A stretch of 64,000 nt of DNA from Arthrobacter sp. V1I9 (GTDB lineage: Bacteria > Actinomycetota > Actinomycetes > Actinomycetales > Micrococcaceae). Positions 33,707 to 44,600 of the stretch are shown here, in pieces. Under the pieces are notes generated by a model that did not search any database, was not told the origin of the DNA, and was given only the letters and a program-made list of their open reading frames with translations. The position numbers and the translations under genes were made by a program. Every line of letters starts with the position of its first letter. Position 1 is the stretch's first letter. The stretch lies in the NCBI RefSeq assembly GCF_030817075.1, contig NZ_JAUSYU010000001.1, positions 2,852,001-2,916,000 on the forward strand, written 5' to 3'.

Positions 33707-34057
33707 CTAGCGGGTGCGGGCAGCGAGCGCGGCGTCCAGGAATTCCAAGTGGGCGGGGGCCGTGCGAACCGTGTTCGCCTCATATTCGGGGTGCTTGGTC
33801 AGGAACTTCTTGATGTAGGGGCACACCGGCACGATTCCGAACCCCGCACTGACCGTCTCGTCCAAAGCCGCCGTGGCGAGCTGCCCCGCCAAACCTTGCC
33901 CGCCGTATTCCTCGTTGATCACGGTGTGGTAGAAAATCCGCTGGGGTGAGGCGCCGCCGTCGTAATCCTTGTACGCGGCCTTGCCGATCACGTTGCCGGC
34001 GTCAAGGATTTCGAAGCGCTGGTGGCCGGGGTTGTGGCGGACGGTGATCTGGCTCAA
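33707..34057 (-). CDS. Small GNAT-fold acetyltransferase (YjdJ-like)
   Basis: A 116-residue short GNAT. RIFYHTVINEEYGGQGLAGQLATAALDETV (core: VINEEYGGQGLAGQL) and VPVCPYIKKFLTKHPEY are typical of the COG2388 group. The start is TTG 34057, backed by a strong AAGGAGAT site 4-7 nt upstream. Acceptor unknown. Stand-alone gene between the MFS exporter and fdhA. Confidence 0.88.
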   Translation of the reverse strand: MSQITVRHNPGHQRFEILDAGNVIGKAAYKDYDGGASPQRIFYHTVINEEYGGQGLAGQLATAALDETVSAGFGIVPVCPYIKKFLTKHPEYEANTVRTAPAHLEFLDAALAARTR

Positions 34058-34170
34058 GGGGATCTCCTTCGATGCGGTTATATTGCTGCCCGTGCAAAGC
34101 CTAACCCGGGCCGGGCAGCCCTTATTTCCGTATCGGTTTCCCCACGAAGACCATCGTCCGCCGTTCCGCC

Positions 34171-35388
34171 TTAGCTCAGGTACCCATTCGGGTTAAGGAC
34201 GTACTTGGTGGCTGCGCCGGCGTCGAACTCCGCGTAGCCCTTCGGCGCTTCTTCCAGCGTGATGGGCTTGGCGTTAACGTTCTTCGCGATGCTCACCCTG
34301 TCATGCAGGATGGCCATCATCAGCTGCCGGTTGTACTTCATCACCGGGCACTGCCCCGTGGTGAAGCTCAGCGACTTGGCCCAGCCGGTGCCCAGGCTGA
34401 GGCTCAGGGCGCCCTTCTTGGCGGCCTCGTCAATCCCGCCCGGATCACCGGTGACGTAGAGGCCTGGGATGCCGAGGGCACCGCCGGCCGCAGTGATGTC
34501 CATTAACGAGTTCAGCACCGTTGCCGGAGCCTCCTCGGCGTCCCTGCCGTGCCCCTGCCCGCGCGCCTCGAAGCCCACTGCGTCCACGCCGCAATCCACT
34601 TCCGGTACGCCGATGATCTGTTCGATCTGCTCTGCTGGGCCTCCCTTGGTGAGGTCCACCGTTTCGCAGCCGAAGCTGCGGGCCTGCGCCAGCCGGTCCT
34701 CGTTGAGGTCCCCCACAATTACGACGGCGGCGCCCAGCAACTGCGCGCTCGTCGCCGCTGCAAGGCCCACCGGACCTGCCCCGGCTACGTATACGGTGGA
34801 ACCAACACCCACCCCGGCGCTGACGGCGCCATGGTAGCCCGTGGGGAAAATGTCCGAGAGCATGGCCAGGTCCAGGATCTTCTCCATGGCCCGGTCCTTG
34901 TCCGGGAACTTCAGCAGGTTCCAGTCGGCGTAGGGCACCAGCACATAATTCGCCTGGCCGCCCACCCAGCCGCCCATATCCACGTATCCGTAGGCGCTGC
35001 CCGGACGGTCCGGGTTCACGTTCAGGCAGATACCTGTTTTGCGTTCCTTGCAGTTGCGGCAGCGCCCGCAGGCGATGTTGAACGGCACCGAGCAGAGGTC
35101 GCCGACTTTAATGAATTCGACGTCGCGGCCCACTTCCACCACTTCACCGGTGATCTCGTGACCCAGCACCAGGTTGGCCGGTGCGGTGGTGCGTCCGCGA
35201 ACCATGTGCTGGTCCGATCCGCAGATGTTGGTGGCCACGGTTTTGAGGATCACGCCGTGGTTCACCGGACGTCCAACGTTGGCGGGATTAACGCCGGGCC
35301 CGTCTTTGAGTTCGAAGCTGGGGTAGTCGATGTCGATTACTTCAACCTTGCCTGGCGCTTTATAGGCAACGGCTTTGTTCCCTGTCAT
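34171..35388 (-). CDS. fdhA: Glutathione-independent formaldehyde dehydrogenase
   Basis: A 405-residue zinc MDR dehydrogenase. Catalytic-zinc Cys in NICGSDQHMVRG (54-65), GHEITGEVVEVG (76-87), the structural-zinc Cys cluster CGRCRNCKERKTGIC (109-123), the long insert GYVDMGGWVGGQANY and the Rossmann AGAGPVGLAAA are exactly the FdhA (P. putida type) plan, in which NAD stays tightly bound. It oxidises formaldehyde to formate. CAGGAGACAC supports the ATG. It lies near the FdhF-type formate enzyme, suggesting a formaldehyde-formate-CO2 detoxification route. Confidence 0.92.
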   Translation of the reverse strand: MTGNKAVAYKAPGKVEVIDIDYPSFELKDGPGVNPANVGRPVNHGVILKTVATNICGSDQHMVRGRTTAPANLVLGHEITGEVVEVGRDVEFIKVGDLCSVPFNIACGRCRNCKERKTGICLNVNPDRPGSAYGYVDMGGWVGGQANYVLVPYADWNLLKFPDKDRAMEKILDLAMLSDIFPTGYHGAVSAGVGVGSTVYVAGAGPVGLAAATSAQLLGAAVVIVGDLNEDRLAQARSFGCETVDLTKGGPAEQIEQIIGVPEVDCGVDAVGFEARGQGHGRDAEEAPATVLNSLMDITAAGGALGIPGLYVTGDPGGIDEAAKKGALSLSLGTGWAKSLSFTTGQCPVMKYNRQLMMAILHDRVSIAKNVNAKPITLEEAPKGYAEFDAGAATKYVLNPNGYLS

Positions 35389-35700
35389 CTGTGTCTCCTG
35401 TAGTCAGGCCCCCGGTAGGGCAGCCGTGATTGGGGTAGGTGATGTACCCCTGCAGGCAGTGCCCCGCGCCGATCAGATGGCGCCTCCTTTGGTGCCACTG
35501 ATCAGGTGCCGACGCTCCTGGGCTGGGGTCTGCCCAGTCTAAGCAGGGCCGGGGAGGCCGTTCCAGAGTCATAAGGGAGGGGGCTCTACCCTTTTTCGGA
35601 TTAGGGGTTTTGGGAACCCCATGACTTCCGCTGCGAAGCCTTGTAGTGTCGGCACCGGATGCAGCCAGCAGCTAAACCATTTGTTGACGAAGGAGCGGAC
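35389..35700. other. Divergent intergenic region, hairpins only
   Basis: The 312 bp between fdhA and the DUF6457 gene contain no gene I can support. They hold an inverted repeat at 35471-35503 (GATCAG-A-TGGCGCC / GGTGCCACTGATC, 6-nt loop, one bulge and one mismatch), about 85 bp upstream of fdhA, and a small GGGGTT/AACCCC hairpin at 35604-35620. The first could be an operator for fdhA induction. Confidence 0.5.
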
Positions 35701-36030
35701 ATGGCAGTCAGTGACGAAGAAGCACAGGTATTGGACCAGTGGAGCAACCGGCTGGCCCAGGCCCTGCAGATCCTGGACCTGGACGTGGACAACGAGCTGC
35801 TTCTTGATTTGGCCCGCAAGTCAGCCGAGTCCGTTATCCACCCGGCCGCGCCAGTCACCACGTTCCTGGTGGGCTATGCCGCCGGCCTGGAAGTCGGGAC
35901 CGGCAGTGCCGGTACGCGGGAAGCGTCGAGCGCGGCCGTTTCCAAGGCCGCCGGCGTGGCTTTCGGGCTGTGCGAGGACGGACACGACGGCGGGCCCGCC
36001 AGCAGGGGCTGGGCGGACACCGGGCAATAG
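35701..36030 (+). CDS. DUF6457 domain protein
   Basis: A 109-residue helical protein: LDQWSNRLAQALQILDLDVDNELLLDLARKSAESVIHPAAPVTTFLVGYAAGL (core QALQILDLDVDNELL and HPAAPVTTFLVGYAAGL). DUF6457 is often fused or adjacent to molybdopterin-guanine dinucleotide transferase (MobA) in actinobacteria, so a molybdenum-cofactor role is likely. Here it converges, end to end (stops at 36030/36031), with a molybdoenzyme, which supports that idea. AAGGAG precedes the ATG. Confidence 0.8.
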   Translation: MAVSDEEAQVLDQWSNRLAQALQILDLDVDNELLLDLARKSAESVIHPAAPVTTFLVGYAAGLEVGTGSAGTREASSAAVSKAAGVAFGLCEDGHDGGPASRGWADTGQ

Positions 36031-38358
36031 CTACCCTGCCGCCGTCGGCTCCTCTTCGAGGACCGGAACGGGCACCAGCCGGACGATCACGGCCTTGGAC
36101 GCAGGCGTCTGGCTTCCCTCTGCCACGCTCTCCAGCGGCACCAGGACATTCGCCTCCGGGTAGTAGGCCGCCGCGCACCCGCGCGCCGACGGGTACGACA
36201 CCACCCGGTAGTTCCGGAGCACCCGCTCCACGTTGTCCGGGTACACACCGTGGATGTCCACGTGCTGGGCGTCCGCAAGTCCAAGTTCGGTGAGGTCCGC
36301 CGGATTCACAAACACCACCTCGCGGCCCTTCTTGATGCCACGGTACCGGTCGTTGTGGCCGTAGATGGTGGTGTTGAACTGGTCGTGCGAGCGGATGGTC
36401 TGCAGGATCAGGGTGCCTGCAGGCCGTTCCACGTGTTCCAGTTCGTTGACGGTGAGCATCGCCTTGCCGGTGGGAGTGTTGAAGGTGCGGGAGTCGCGCG
36501 GCCCGTTGGGAAGGACAAAACCGCCGTCCTGCCGGATCTTCCGGTTGTAGTCCTCACAACCCACCACCACGTGGGAGATGTGCTCGCGGATCAGGTCATA
36601 GTTCTTTTCGAAACCGGCCCAGTCCGCGGAGATCCGGTCCCCCAGCACCTGCTGCGCCAGCCGGCAGACGATGGCCACCTCGGACAGCAGCCCCGGCGCC
36701 ACAGGCTCCACCGTTCCGTGGGAGGCGTGCACCGCGCAGACCGTGTCCTCCACCGAAACGAACTGCGGCCCTGACTCCTGCCTGTCGATCTCTGTCCGCC
36801 CCATCGTTGGCAGGATCAAAGCCTCTGCCCCGGTTACCGCGTGCGAGTGGTTGAGCTTGGTGGAGATCTGGACTGAGAGCTCGGTATGTTCCATCGCCGT
36901 TTCAGCTGCGCGCGTATCTGACATGGCACCCACGAAGTTGCCGCCCAGGGCTATGAACACCTTGATGCCGCCGTCGCGCATCTGCCGGATGGTTTCCACC
37001 GCGTCCGCGCCGTGCTCCCGGGGCGGTTCAAAGCTGAATTCCTTGCCCAGCGCGTCCAGGAACGCCGGCGGCATCTGCTCCCAGATGCCCATCGTGCGGT
37101 CCCCTTGGACGTTGCTGTGTCCGCGGATGGGCGAGGCGCCGGCACCGGGTTTGCCGATGTTTCCGCGGAGCAGCAGGAGGTTGACGATCTCCTTGATGGT
37201 GGCGACAGCTTTCTTGTGCTGTGTGATGCCCATGGCCCAGGTGATGATCACCTTTTCCGCGCGCAGGTAGCGGTCTGCCAGTTCGTCGATCTCCTCGGAC
37301 CGCAGCCCAGTGGCCTCAAGGACGGCCGCGTCGTCCAGGGTGGCAAGGTGCGCCTGGAGTTCCTCCAGCCCCAGGCAGTGATCCTCGAGGAACTGATGGT
37401 CCAGCACCGTCCCCGGCGCTGCGGCCTCGGCGTCCAGGACCCGCTTGGACACGGCCTGCAGCAGCGCCATGTCCCCGCCGAGCCGGATCTGGAGGAACTG
37501 GTCGGCCAAGTCCGTGCCGTGGCCGATGATCCCCTTCACCTTCTGCGGGTTCTTGTAACGCATCAGGCCCGCCTCCGGCAGCGGGTTGACCGCCACGATG
37601 CTGGCCCCGGCTTCCTTTGCTTCCTCGAGGGCGGTGAGCATCCGCGGATGGTTGGTGCCGGGATTCTGGCCCAGGATGATGATGAGGTCCGCTTTTTCGA
37701 AGTCGTTGTAGGAGACGGTGGCCTTCCCGACGCCGATGGTCTGGCCCATTGCCCATCCCGAGGATTCGTGGCACATGTTGGAGCAGTCGGGCAGGTTGTT
37801 GGTGCCGTACCCGCGGATAAACAGCTGGTACAGGAACGCGGCTTCGTTCGAGGTGCGGCCGCTGGTGTAAAACGCTGCCTGGTCCGGGCTGGGCAGGGAC
37901 TTGAGTTTCTCCGCGATGATCCCGAATGCCTGATCCCAGCTCACGGGCCGGTAGTGGTCTGCGCCCGCGGGCTTGTACACGGGCTCCGTGAGGCGGCCCT
38001 GCATGCCCAGCCAGTACTCGGACCGCTCCCGCAGTTCACTGACGGGATGCTCGGCCCAGAACTCCGAACTGACCACCACAGGGGTGGCCTCCCAGGTGAC
38101 TGCTTTTGCGCCGTTCTCACAGAATTCGAACGTCTTGCGGTGGCCGGGGTCCGGCCAGGCGCAGCTCATGCAGTCAAAGCCGTCCTTCTGGTTCAGCGCC
38201 AGCAGGGTTTTCCGCGACCTGTCCACGCCCATGTGCTTCAACGCAGGCTGCATGGAGTGGTAGACGCCGGGCACTCCTGCGGCCCAGGTTTTGGGATGTC
38301 CCGTCACCTCAAGCTCGGACTCGTCGGCTTCTTCGACCTTCGGGTTTTCGCGCGTCAC
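36031..38358 (-). CDS. FdhF/YdeP-family molybdopterin oxidoreductase (formate dehydrogenase-like)
   Basis: A 775-residue bis-MGD enzyme starting at GTG 38358 (AAGGAG 8 nt upstream). [14 protein letters not shown] near residue 60 is the Fe-S-like Cys region of the YdeP group, [25 protein letters not shown] the MGD entry site ([16 protein letters not shown]), NMCHESSG gives the Cys molybdenum ligand (no selenocysteine), and the C-terminal molydopterin domain has [20 protein letters not shown] ([12 protein letters not shown]). Probable formate oxidation to CO2 coupled to an unknown acceptor; the family is also tied to acid resistance. Confidence 0.9.
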   Translation of the reverse strand: MTRENPKVEEADESELEVTGHPKTWAAGVPGVYHSMQPALKHMGVDRSRKTLLALNQKDGFDCMSCAWPDPGHRKTFEFCENGAKAVTWEATPVVVSSEFWAEHPVSELRERSEYWLGMQGRLTEPVYKPAGADHYRPVSWDQAFGIIAEKLKSLPSPDQAAFYTSGRTSNEAAFLYQLFIRGYGTNNLPDCSNMCHESSGWAMGQTIGVGKATVSYNDFEKADLIIILGQNPGTNHPRMLTALEEAKEAGASIVAVNPLPEAGLMRYKNPQKVKGIIGHGTDLADQFLQIRLGGDMALLQAVSKRVLDAEAAAPGTVLDHQFLEDHCLGLEELQAHLATLDDAAVLEATGLRSEEIDELADRYLRAEKVIITWAMGITQHKKAVATIKEIVNLLLLRGNIGKPGAGASPIRGHSNVQGDRTMGIWEQMPPAFLDALGKEFSFEPPREHGADAVETIRQMRDGGIKVFIALGGNFVGAMSDTRAAETAMEHTELSVQISTKLNHSHAVTGAEALILPTMGRTEIDRQESGPQFVSVEDTVCAVHASHGTVEPVAPGLLSEVAIVCRLAQQVLGDRISADWAGFEKNYDLIREHISHVVVGCEDYNRKIRQDGGFVLPNGPRDSRTFNTPTGKAMLTVNELEHVERPAGTLILQTIRSHDQFNTTIYGHNDRYRGIKKGREVVFVNPADLTELGLADAQHVDIHGVYPDNVERVLRNYRVVSYPSARGCAAAYYPEANVLVPLESVAEGSQTPASKAVIVRLVPVPVLEEEPTAAG

Positions 38359-38614
38359 GATGCACTCTCCTTGCTCGTCCCGGCCCCAAAACGTCCCAGC
38401 TTCTGCCGGCGGACCAGTTCCTTCCACAGTTGTTCAGGGTGGCCGGGAAGTCAAGGATGGGCGGCGGGCAAGTGGACAACAGCCACGCCGTGCAGGAGGA
38501 AGGGTTTGTCCACACAGCGATGACCGGCACGACGGCGGGTCCCGGCCCGCGCTAGGCTTGGTACCTCGGCTGAAGCAAGCGGCCGCAGGAACAACTGTGC
38601 GGAGCCGCTCCCAA

Positions 38615-40318
38615 ATGTCCGACGATCTTGCCCTTACCGCCCTCGCGGCGTCGTCCTTTTCCCTGCCCGAGCTGCGTGAGGGCCAACTGGATGGCATCCG
38701 TGCCCTCGCCGGCGGCCGCGATGTCCTGGCCGTGATGCCCACCGGCTACGGCAAATCCGCCATCTACCAGGTCGCCGCCCGGTACCTGCAGAACACCACG
38801 GGGCGTCCCGCCGTCGTGGTTTCCCCGCTGATTGCCCTGCAGGAGGACCAGCTGGACGGGCTGGCCGGGGAGCTGGGCGAGGGCGCCGCCGTCGCCGTCA
38901 ATTCCGCGCGCAGCGACTCGGAGGTGGAGGCCGCCTGGCAGGCTGCCGAGTCCGGCGAGGCAACGTACCTGTTCCTCGCACCGGAGCAGCTGGCCAAGCA
39001 GGAATCCGTGGACCGCATCGCCAAACTGGAAATCTCCATGTTCGTGGTGGACGAGGCCCACTGCGTCTCCTCCTGGGGCCACGACTTCCGGCCTGATTAC
39101 CTCAACCTGGGGAATGTCCGCGAACGGCTCGGCAACCCGCCGGTGGCAGCGCTGACCGCTACCGCCTCACCGCCCGTGCGCGACGAGATCTGCGAACGGC
39201 TGGGCATGGCGGACCCGCTGGTCCTGGTCCACGGCTTTGATCGGCCCAACATCACGCTCGACGTGGTCCGCCACCAGGAGGACAAGGGCAAGCGCAAGGC
39301 CGTGCTGGGGCAGGTCGCGGCGCTCGCCCGGGAACAGGGGCAGGGGCTGCTGTACGCCGCCACCCGTAAGGACACGGAGAAGTACGCGGCCAAGCTCGAA
39401 AAGGAGGGGCTCCGGGCGGAGGCGTACCACGCGGGCCGCTCCGCAGGAGACCGCGAGCGGATCCACGAGCTGTTCCTGGATGACCAGCTGGACGTGGTGG
39501 TTGCCACCACCGCTTTCGGCATGGGCATCGACAAACCCAACGTGCGGTTCGTGGTGCACGCCGACATCCCGGAAGCCCTGGACTCGTACTACCAGGAAAT
39601 CGGCCGGGCGGGCCGTGACGGTGAGCCGGCATCGGCTGTACTTCATTACCGAGCCGAGGACCTCGGCCTGCGCAAGTTCTTCGGCACGCACTCCCCCGAT
39701 CCGGACTCGCTGCTGGACGTGTTGAAGGTCCTCAAGTCCGCGGGCGCACCCGCGCCCAAGACCTCCCTGGCGGAGCTCACCGGGATGCCGGTGCGCCGGG
39801 TCACGGGGCTTGTGAACCAGCTGGAGGAGACGGGTGGCGTCACCACCGGCAAACGCGGCATCCGCCTCACCTCCAAAGCCAAACTGCCCACCCTGGTGGA
39901 CCGCGCCGTCGACATGGCCGAGGCCCGGCAGCGCATGGACCAGTCCCGGCTGACCATGATGCGCGCCTACGCGGAGACGGACAGCTGCCGGCGGCAGTTC
40001 CTGCTGGGCTACTTCGGCGAGGACCTGCCGGAGCCGTGCGGCAACTGCGACGCCTGCGCGGACGCTGCTGAGCGCGCGGATGCGCCCGGCTTGGGAACAA
40101 ACGCGCACGACGACGGCGGGCCGGGGTCCGCGGAAACGGGCGCCTCAGGTGCCGACGAGCCGTTCCCGCTCCAGTCCGCGGTGGTCCACAAGGAGTGGGG
40201 TCCGGGGCTGGTGATGCGGCATGAGGACGACGTGATTACCGTCCTGTTCGAGCAGGAGGGCTACAAGACCCTGTCCCGTACCGCCGTTGTGGAGCACGAA
40301 CTCCTGCGCCCCGCTTAG
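38615..40318 (+). CDS. recQ: RecQ-family ATP-dependent DNA helicase
   Basis: A 567-residue helicase. Walker A MPTGYGKS (41-48), VDEAHC (about 145), [32 protein letters not shown] motif VI and the RecQ zinc cluster ([12 protein letters not shown] then CGNCDAC) are present. The C-terminal ~45 residues ([21 protein letters not shown]) form a DUF3553-like beta domain in place of an HRDC. It unwinds DNA 3'-5' in recombinational repair. Start ATG 38615 (GGAG 10 nt upstream); the frame upstream overlaps the divergent molybdoenzyme and is not used. Confidence 0.92.
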   Translation: MSDDLALTALAASSFSLPELREGQLDGIRALAGGRDVLAVMPTGYGKSAIYQVAARYLQNTTGRPAVVVSPLIALQEDQLDGLAGELGEGAAVAVNSARSDSEVEAAWQAAESGEATYLFLAPEQLAKQESVDRIAKLEISMFVVDEAHCVSSWGHDFRPDYLNLGNVRERLGNPPVAALTATASPPVRDEICERLGMADPLVLVHGFDRPNITLDVVRHQEDKGKRKAVLGQVAALAREQGQGLLYAATRKDTEKYAAKLEKEGLRAEAYHAGRSAGDRERIHELFLDDQLDVVVATTAFGMGIDKPNVRFVVHADIPEALDSYYQEIGRAGRDGEPASAVLHYRAEDLGLRKFFGTHSPDPDSLLDVLKVLKSAGAPAPKTSLAELTGMPVRRVTGLVNQLEETGGVTTGKRGIRLTSKAKLPTLVDRAVDMAEARQRMDQSRLTMMRAYAETDSCRRQFLLGYFGEDLPEPCGNCDACADAAERADAPGLGTNAHDDGGPGSAETGASGADEPFPLQSAVVHKEWGPGLVMRHEDDVITVLFEQEGYKTLSRTAVVEHELLRPA

Positions 40319-40370
40319 CTGCTGCCCACGCGGGTAGGCTGGAAGGACACTCCGACGAAAGGCCCGCCGC

Positions 40371-41570
40371 GTGGAAGTACCTTCCTATGTCTGGACGCTG
40401 ACCATCGCAGGAATTGTTGGCCTGCTCGCCTTCGATTTCTTTTTCCATGTGCGGAAGGCCCACACGCCCTCGCTCAAGGAATCCGCCACCTGGTCCGCCA
40501 TTTACGTGGGTATCGCATTGCTCTTCGGACTGGGCGTGCTGATCTTCGGCGGGCCCACCATGGGCACGGAGTACTTCGCGGGGTACGTCACGGAGAAGGC
40601 ATTGTCCGTGGACAACCTCTTCGTGTTCCTCATCATCATGGCCAGCTTCAGGGTGCCCCGCGCCGACCAGCAGAAGGTGCTGCTCTTCGGCATCGTTTTC
40701 TCGCTCATCGCCCGCACCGCGTTCATCTTTTTGGGTGCCGCGCTGATCAACAGCTTTGCCTGGGTGTTCTACATTTTCGGGCTCATCCTGCTTGTCACTG
40801 CCGGCAACCTGCTCCGCCCGAACGCCCACGACGACGAGTCCGAGGGCCTGGTGGTACGGCTCGCCAAGAGGTTCCTGCCGGCGTCGGAACACTACGACGG
40901 CGACAAGCTCTTCACGATGGAGAACGGCAAGCGTGTCCTCACGCCGATGCTGCTGGTCATGGTGGCCATCGGCGGCACGGACATCCTTTTTGCGCTTGAT
41001 TCGATCCCGGCAATCTTCGGCCTGACCCAGAACGTCTTTATCGTTTTCACTGCCACGGCGTTCTCACTGATGGGTTTGCGGCAGCTGTTCTTCCTGATCG
41101 ACGGGCTGCTGGACCGGCTGATCTTCCTCTCCTACGGCCTGGCAGCAATCCTTGGCTTCATCGGCGTAAAGCTCATCCTGCACGCCCTTCACGAAAACAC
41201 GCTGCCGTTCATCAACGACGGCGAACACGTCAACGTGGTGGAAGTCAGCACCCAGGTCTCCCTGAGCGTGATCCTCGGCGTCCTCGTGGTGACCGTCCTG
41301 GCGTCCATCTTCAGCCCCAAGGGCAAGGCCAAGAACGCTGTGTCCGGCGCCAAGCGCCACGCCATCGAGTACCTGGACCTCAACTACGAGACAGACATGG
41401 TGGAGCGGGACAAGCTCTTCGCCAAGATGTGCCGCGAGGAGGACCAGATCCGCCAACTGCCAGAGAAGTACAAGAGGCTCGTCCGCAACGAGACGGAGTT
41501 CCTGAACCTGCTGCGCAGCGCCCACGCGGAGCACGACAAGGCCCAGGTGCGGGCGGCCGCGGACAGCTAG
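40371..41570 (+). CDS. TerC family membrane protein (metal ion/tellurite)
   Basis: A 399-residue protein with about 8-9 helices. The TerC signatures are SVDNLFVFLIIMASFRVP (split SVDNLFVFL, IIMASFRVP) with the conserved Asp-Asn, and ATSDILFALDSIPAIFGLT-like TDILFALDSIPAIFGLT with the second Asp. A charged 60-residue C-terminal cytoplasmic tail follows. Family members export Mn2+/Ca2+ or metallate exoenzymes. Starts at GTG 40371 with AAAGG about 9 nt before. No manganese riboswitch can be fitted in the 52-nt gap after recQ. Confidence 0.9.
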   Translation: MEVPSYVWTLTIAGIVGLLAFDFFFHVRKAHTPSLKESATWSAIYVGIALLFGLGVLIFGGPTMGTEYFAGYVTEKALSVDNLFVFLIIMASFRVPRADQQKVLLFGIVFSLIARTAFIFLGAALINSFAWVFYIFGLILLVTAGNLLRPNAHDDESEGLVVRLAKRFLPASEHYDGDKLFTMENGKRVLTPMLLVMVAIGGTDILFALDSIPAIFGLTQNVFIVFTATAFSLMGLRQLFFLIDGLLDRLIFLSYGLAAILGFIGVKLILHALHENTLPFINDGEHVNVVEVSTQVSLSVILGVLVVTVLASIFSPKGKAKNAVSGAKRHAIEYLDLNYETDMVERDKLFAKMCREEDQIRQLPEKYKRLVRNETEFLNLLRSAHAEHDKAQVRAAADS

Positions 41571-41676
41571 CCTCGGCCGGGTCTGTTCCGGCGGACTTAC
41601 TGTCAGTGCCTCTTGCTACGTTGGATTCAAGGCCAGGGCAACCGTCCTCCGGCCCGGCTGTCGATGGGGAGGCCCC

Positions 41677-44600
41677 GTGTTTTTGCTTGAAGCTGCAGTA
41701 GCTGGCGCGCCGCCGGACCTGGTGTTTTCCGCCAGCGACCTGGTGGCCGCCAGCGAATGTGAGTACCGCACGCTCCGGGTCCTGGACGAGAAGCTGGGAC
41801 GCTCTCCTAAAGCTGTCTTTGAGGCCGACGAGATGCAGGTCCGGGCCGGCGAGCTGGGTGACAAACACGAGCAGACAGTCCTCGCCAGCCTGATTGCGAA
41901 GTACGGAGAGTGGGACGCCAGCCGCGGGGCGGGCGTCTACTCCTTGGAAAGAGGCCAGAACCTGCGCGGGGAACTGCAGGCCAGGCACGCCGAAACCGAG
42001 CTCGCCCTCCGCTCCGGCGCCGACGTCGTTTTCCAGGCCACCTTCTTCGACGGCGAGTTCCTGGGCTACGCGGACTTCCTTGTCAACGAAGCCGCCGGCA
42101 CGGGCAGCCCCGGCCGTTACGAGGTCTGGGACACCAAGCTGGCCCGGCACGCCAAGGTGGGCGCCCTGCTCCAGCTCGCGGCCTACGGGGACCAGCTTCT
42201 CGGCATGGGTCTCGAGCCCTCCCCCACCGTGACCCTGGTGCTGGGTACCCGCATAGGTGACGACTGGCTCCGCAGCAGCCACTCGCTTCCGGACCTGCTG
42301 CCTGTTTTCCGGGAACGGCGCCGCCGATTCCGCGAATTGACTGCGCGGCACCGGGCCGCTGAGAGCATCGTGCAGTGGCAGCAGCCGGGGATAGTCCACT
42401 GCGGCCGGTGCGACTACTGCGCCGAGCAGGTGCAGGCACACCGGGACCTGCTGATGGTGGCAGGGATGTCCGTGGTGCAGCGCAGGAAGCTGCGCGCGGC
42501 CAATATCACCACCATCGACGAGCTCGCGGCGATGCCCGCCGAGGAGGCCAGGAATTCTGTAGTCCGGCTGCGGGCGCAGGCCCGGATGCAGCTGGGCCTG
42601 GATGCACCGGCAGGATCCCGGACCTTTACGAAGGACGGCCAGCCGCACACGGTCTCGTTCACGGTGCTGCCGGAGAACACCATCGGGTCCCTCCCTGCGC
42701 CCAGCCCGGGAGACATCTTTTTCGACTTCGAGGGCGACCCGCTCTGGCAGGACCCTGCCACCGGAGCATGGGGTATTGAGTACCTGTTCGGTGTGGTCGA
42801 GGCACCGGTACCAAGTGATCCGGGTGACCCTGTTTTCCGCCCGTTCTGGGCCCACTCCCGGTCGGAGGAACGCCGCGCCTTCCTGGAGTTTCTGGACTAC
42901 GTGGAAGAGCGCCGGGCGCGCTACCCGGACATGCACGTCTACCACTATGCCGCCTATGAAAAGACCGCGCTGCGGAACCTCTCCCTTGCCCACCAGGCCG
43001 GCGAGGACACCGTTGACACCTGGCTCCGGGAGGGCATGCTCGTAGACCTCTACGCGACGGTTAGGCAGTCACTGCGCATCTCGGAAGCGTCGTACTCCAT
43101 CAAGAAGCTCGAACCGCTGTACATGGGCAATAACCTGCGCTCCGGGGACGTCAAGGACGCCGGAGCCTCCGTGGTTGCGTACGCAGCGTACTGTGCCGCC
43201 CGGGATGCGGGGAACGTTGCCGAAGCCGGGAAGGTCCTCGCGTCGATTTCCGATTACAACCAGTACGACTGCCTGTCCACGCTCCGGCTGCGTGACTGGC
43301 TCCTCGAGGTTGCCGGGCAGCCCGCCGCCGTGGCCACCCCGGAAGCAGAGGCCGGCCAGCCCGCTGTTGCCGCGTCCTCCGAAGGCAGGGCCGCACCGGA
43401 GGAAACTCCGGAGGAGTCCAGGCTGGGCGAGTACCTCGCCGGACTGCCGGACGACGTTCCCTGGACAGACGACCAACGCGCCATTGCCATGGTGGCTGCC
43501 GCTACCGGTTATCACCGCCGCGAACGCAAGCAGTTCTGGTGGCAGCACTTCGACCGCGTGGAAGCACCGATCGAGAACTGGTCTGACCAGCGGAACGTGT
43601 TCGTCGTGGAATCGGGCGAAGTAGCTTCCGACTGGGCACTGGCCAAGCCGAAGGAACGGATGCGCACCCGAATACTGCGCCTTCGGGGCACCATGACGGA
43701 GGGGTCGGACTTTCGAGCGGACTCCAGCTGGTGCCGGCTCTACGATGCGCCGCCGCCCGACGGCATGGCCGCGCCCGACGCCGCTCCTGGAGCAAGGGCC
43801 TTTACATTCGGCACCAGGATCGGTGACATGTCGCCGGCGCCCGACAACCCCGAACACGTCATTATCACCATCGCCGAGCGTGAGTCCGGCAAGGTTGCGG
43901 CCTACCCGCACCTCCCCGTCGCCCTCACCGAGGACCAGCCCCTTGCCACGGCCAGCATCGAGGCCGCGATCGCGGAAATCGCGGCCAGCGTTGGCGCGTC
44001 TGTGCCGGACCTGCCGGCCCAGCCAGGCCTGGACATCCTGCGCAAACAGCCCCCGCGGTTCCGCACGCTCCGGCAGCCCGTGGAGGTCCCCCACGGGCCG
44101 GACGGCTCAGCCGACTATGCCACTGCGATTACTGATTCCGTCCGCGATCTCGACCGCTCCTACCTCGCGGTCCAGGGACCGCCTGGCACGGGAAAGACCT
44201 ACGTCGGCGCCCATGTCATTGCCCAACTCGTCGCTGAAGGCTGGAAGATCGGCGTGGTGGGCCAGTCGCACAACGTCGTCGAAAACCTGCTGTGCTGTGC
44301 CATCAACACCGGCGGCGTGGATCCCGCTGCAGTCGCCAAGAAACTCTCGGCACCGCACGACGTTCCGTGGAAGTTGCGCGGGGACGGAGACGTGGCCCGG
44401 CTGTTGGCTACACCCGGAGGCTGCCTTGTAGGCGGCACAGCATGGACCTTGACGGGCAAGGAAGTCCCGGCCGGTTCGCTGGATCTGCTGGTCATTGACG
44501 AGGCCGGGCAGTTCTCGCTCGCGAACACCCTGGCCGTCTCCCGGGCGGCGAAGCGGCTCCTCCTGCTGGGTGATCCCCAGCAGCTGCCGCAGGTCACACA

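Noticed and set aside
40319..40370. Manganese riboswitch before the TerC gene
   Set aside because: Only 52 nt separate recQ and TerC, too short, and no conserved motif is visible.
41380..42993. 537-codon open frame antisense to the TerC 3' end and the nuclease-helicase 5' part
   Set aside because: No domain, no ribosome site, and typical of antisense frames of high-GC genes.
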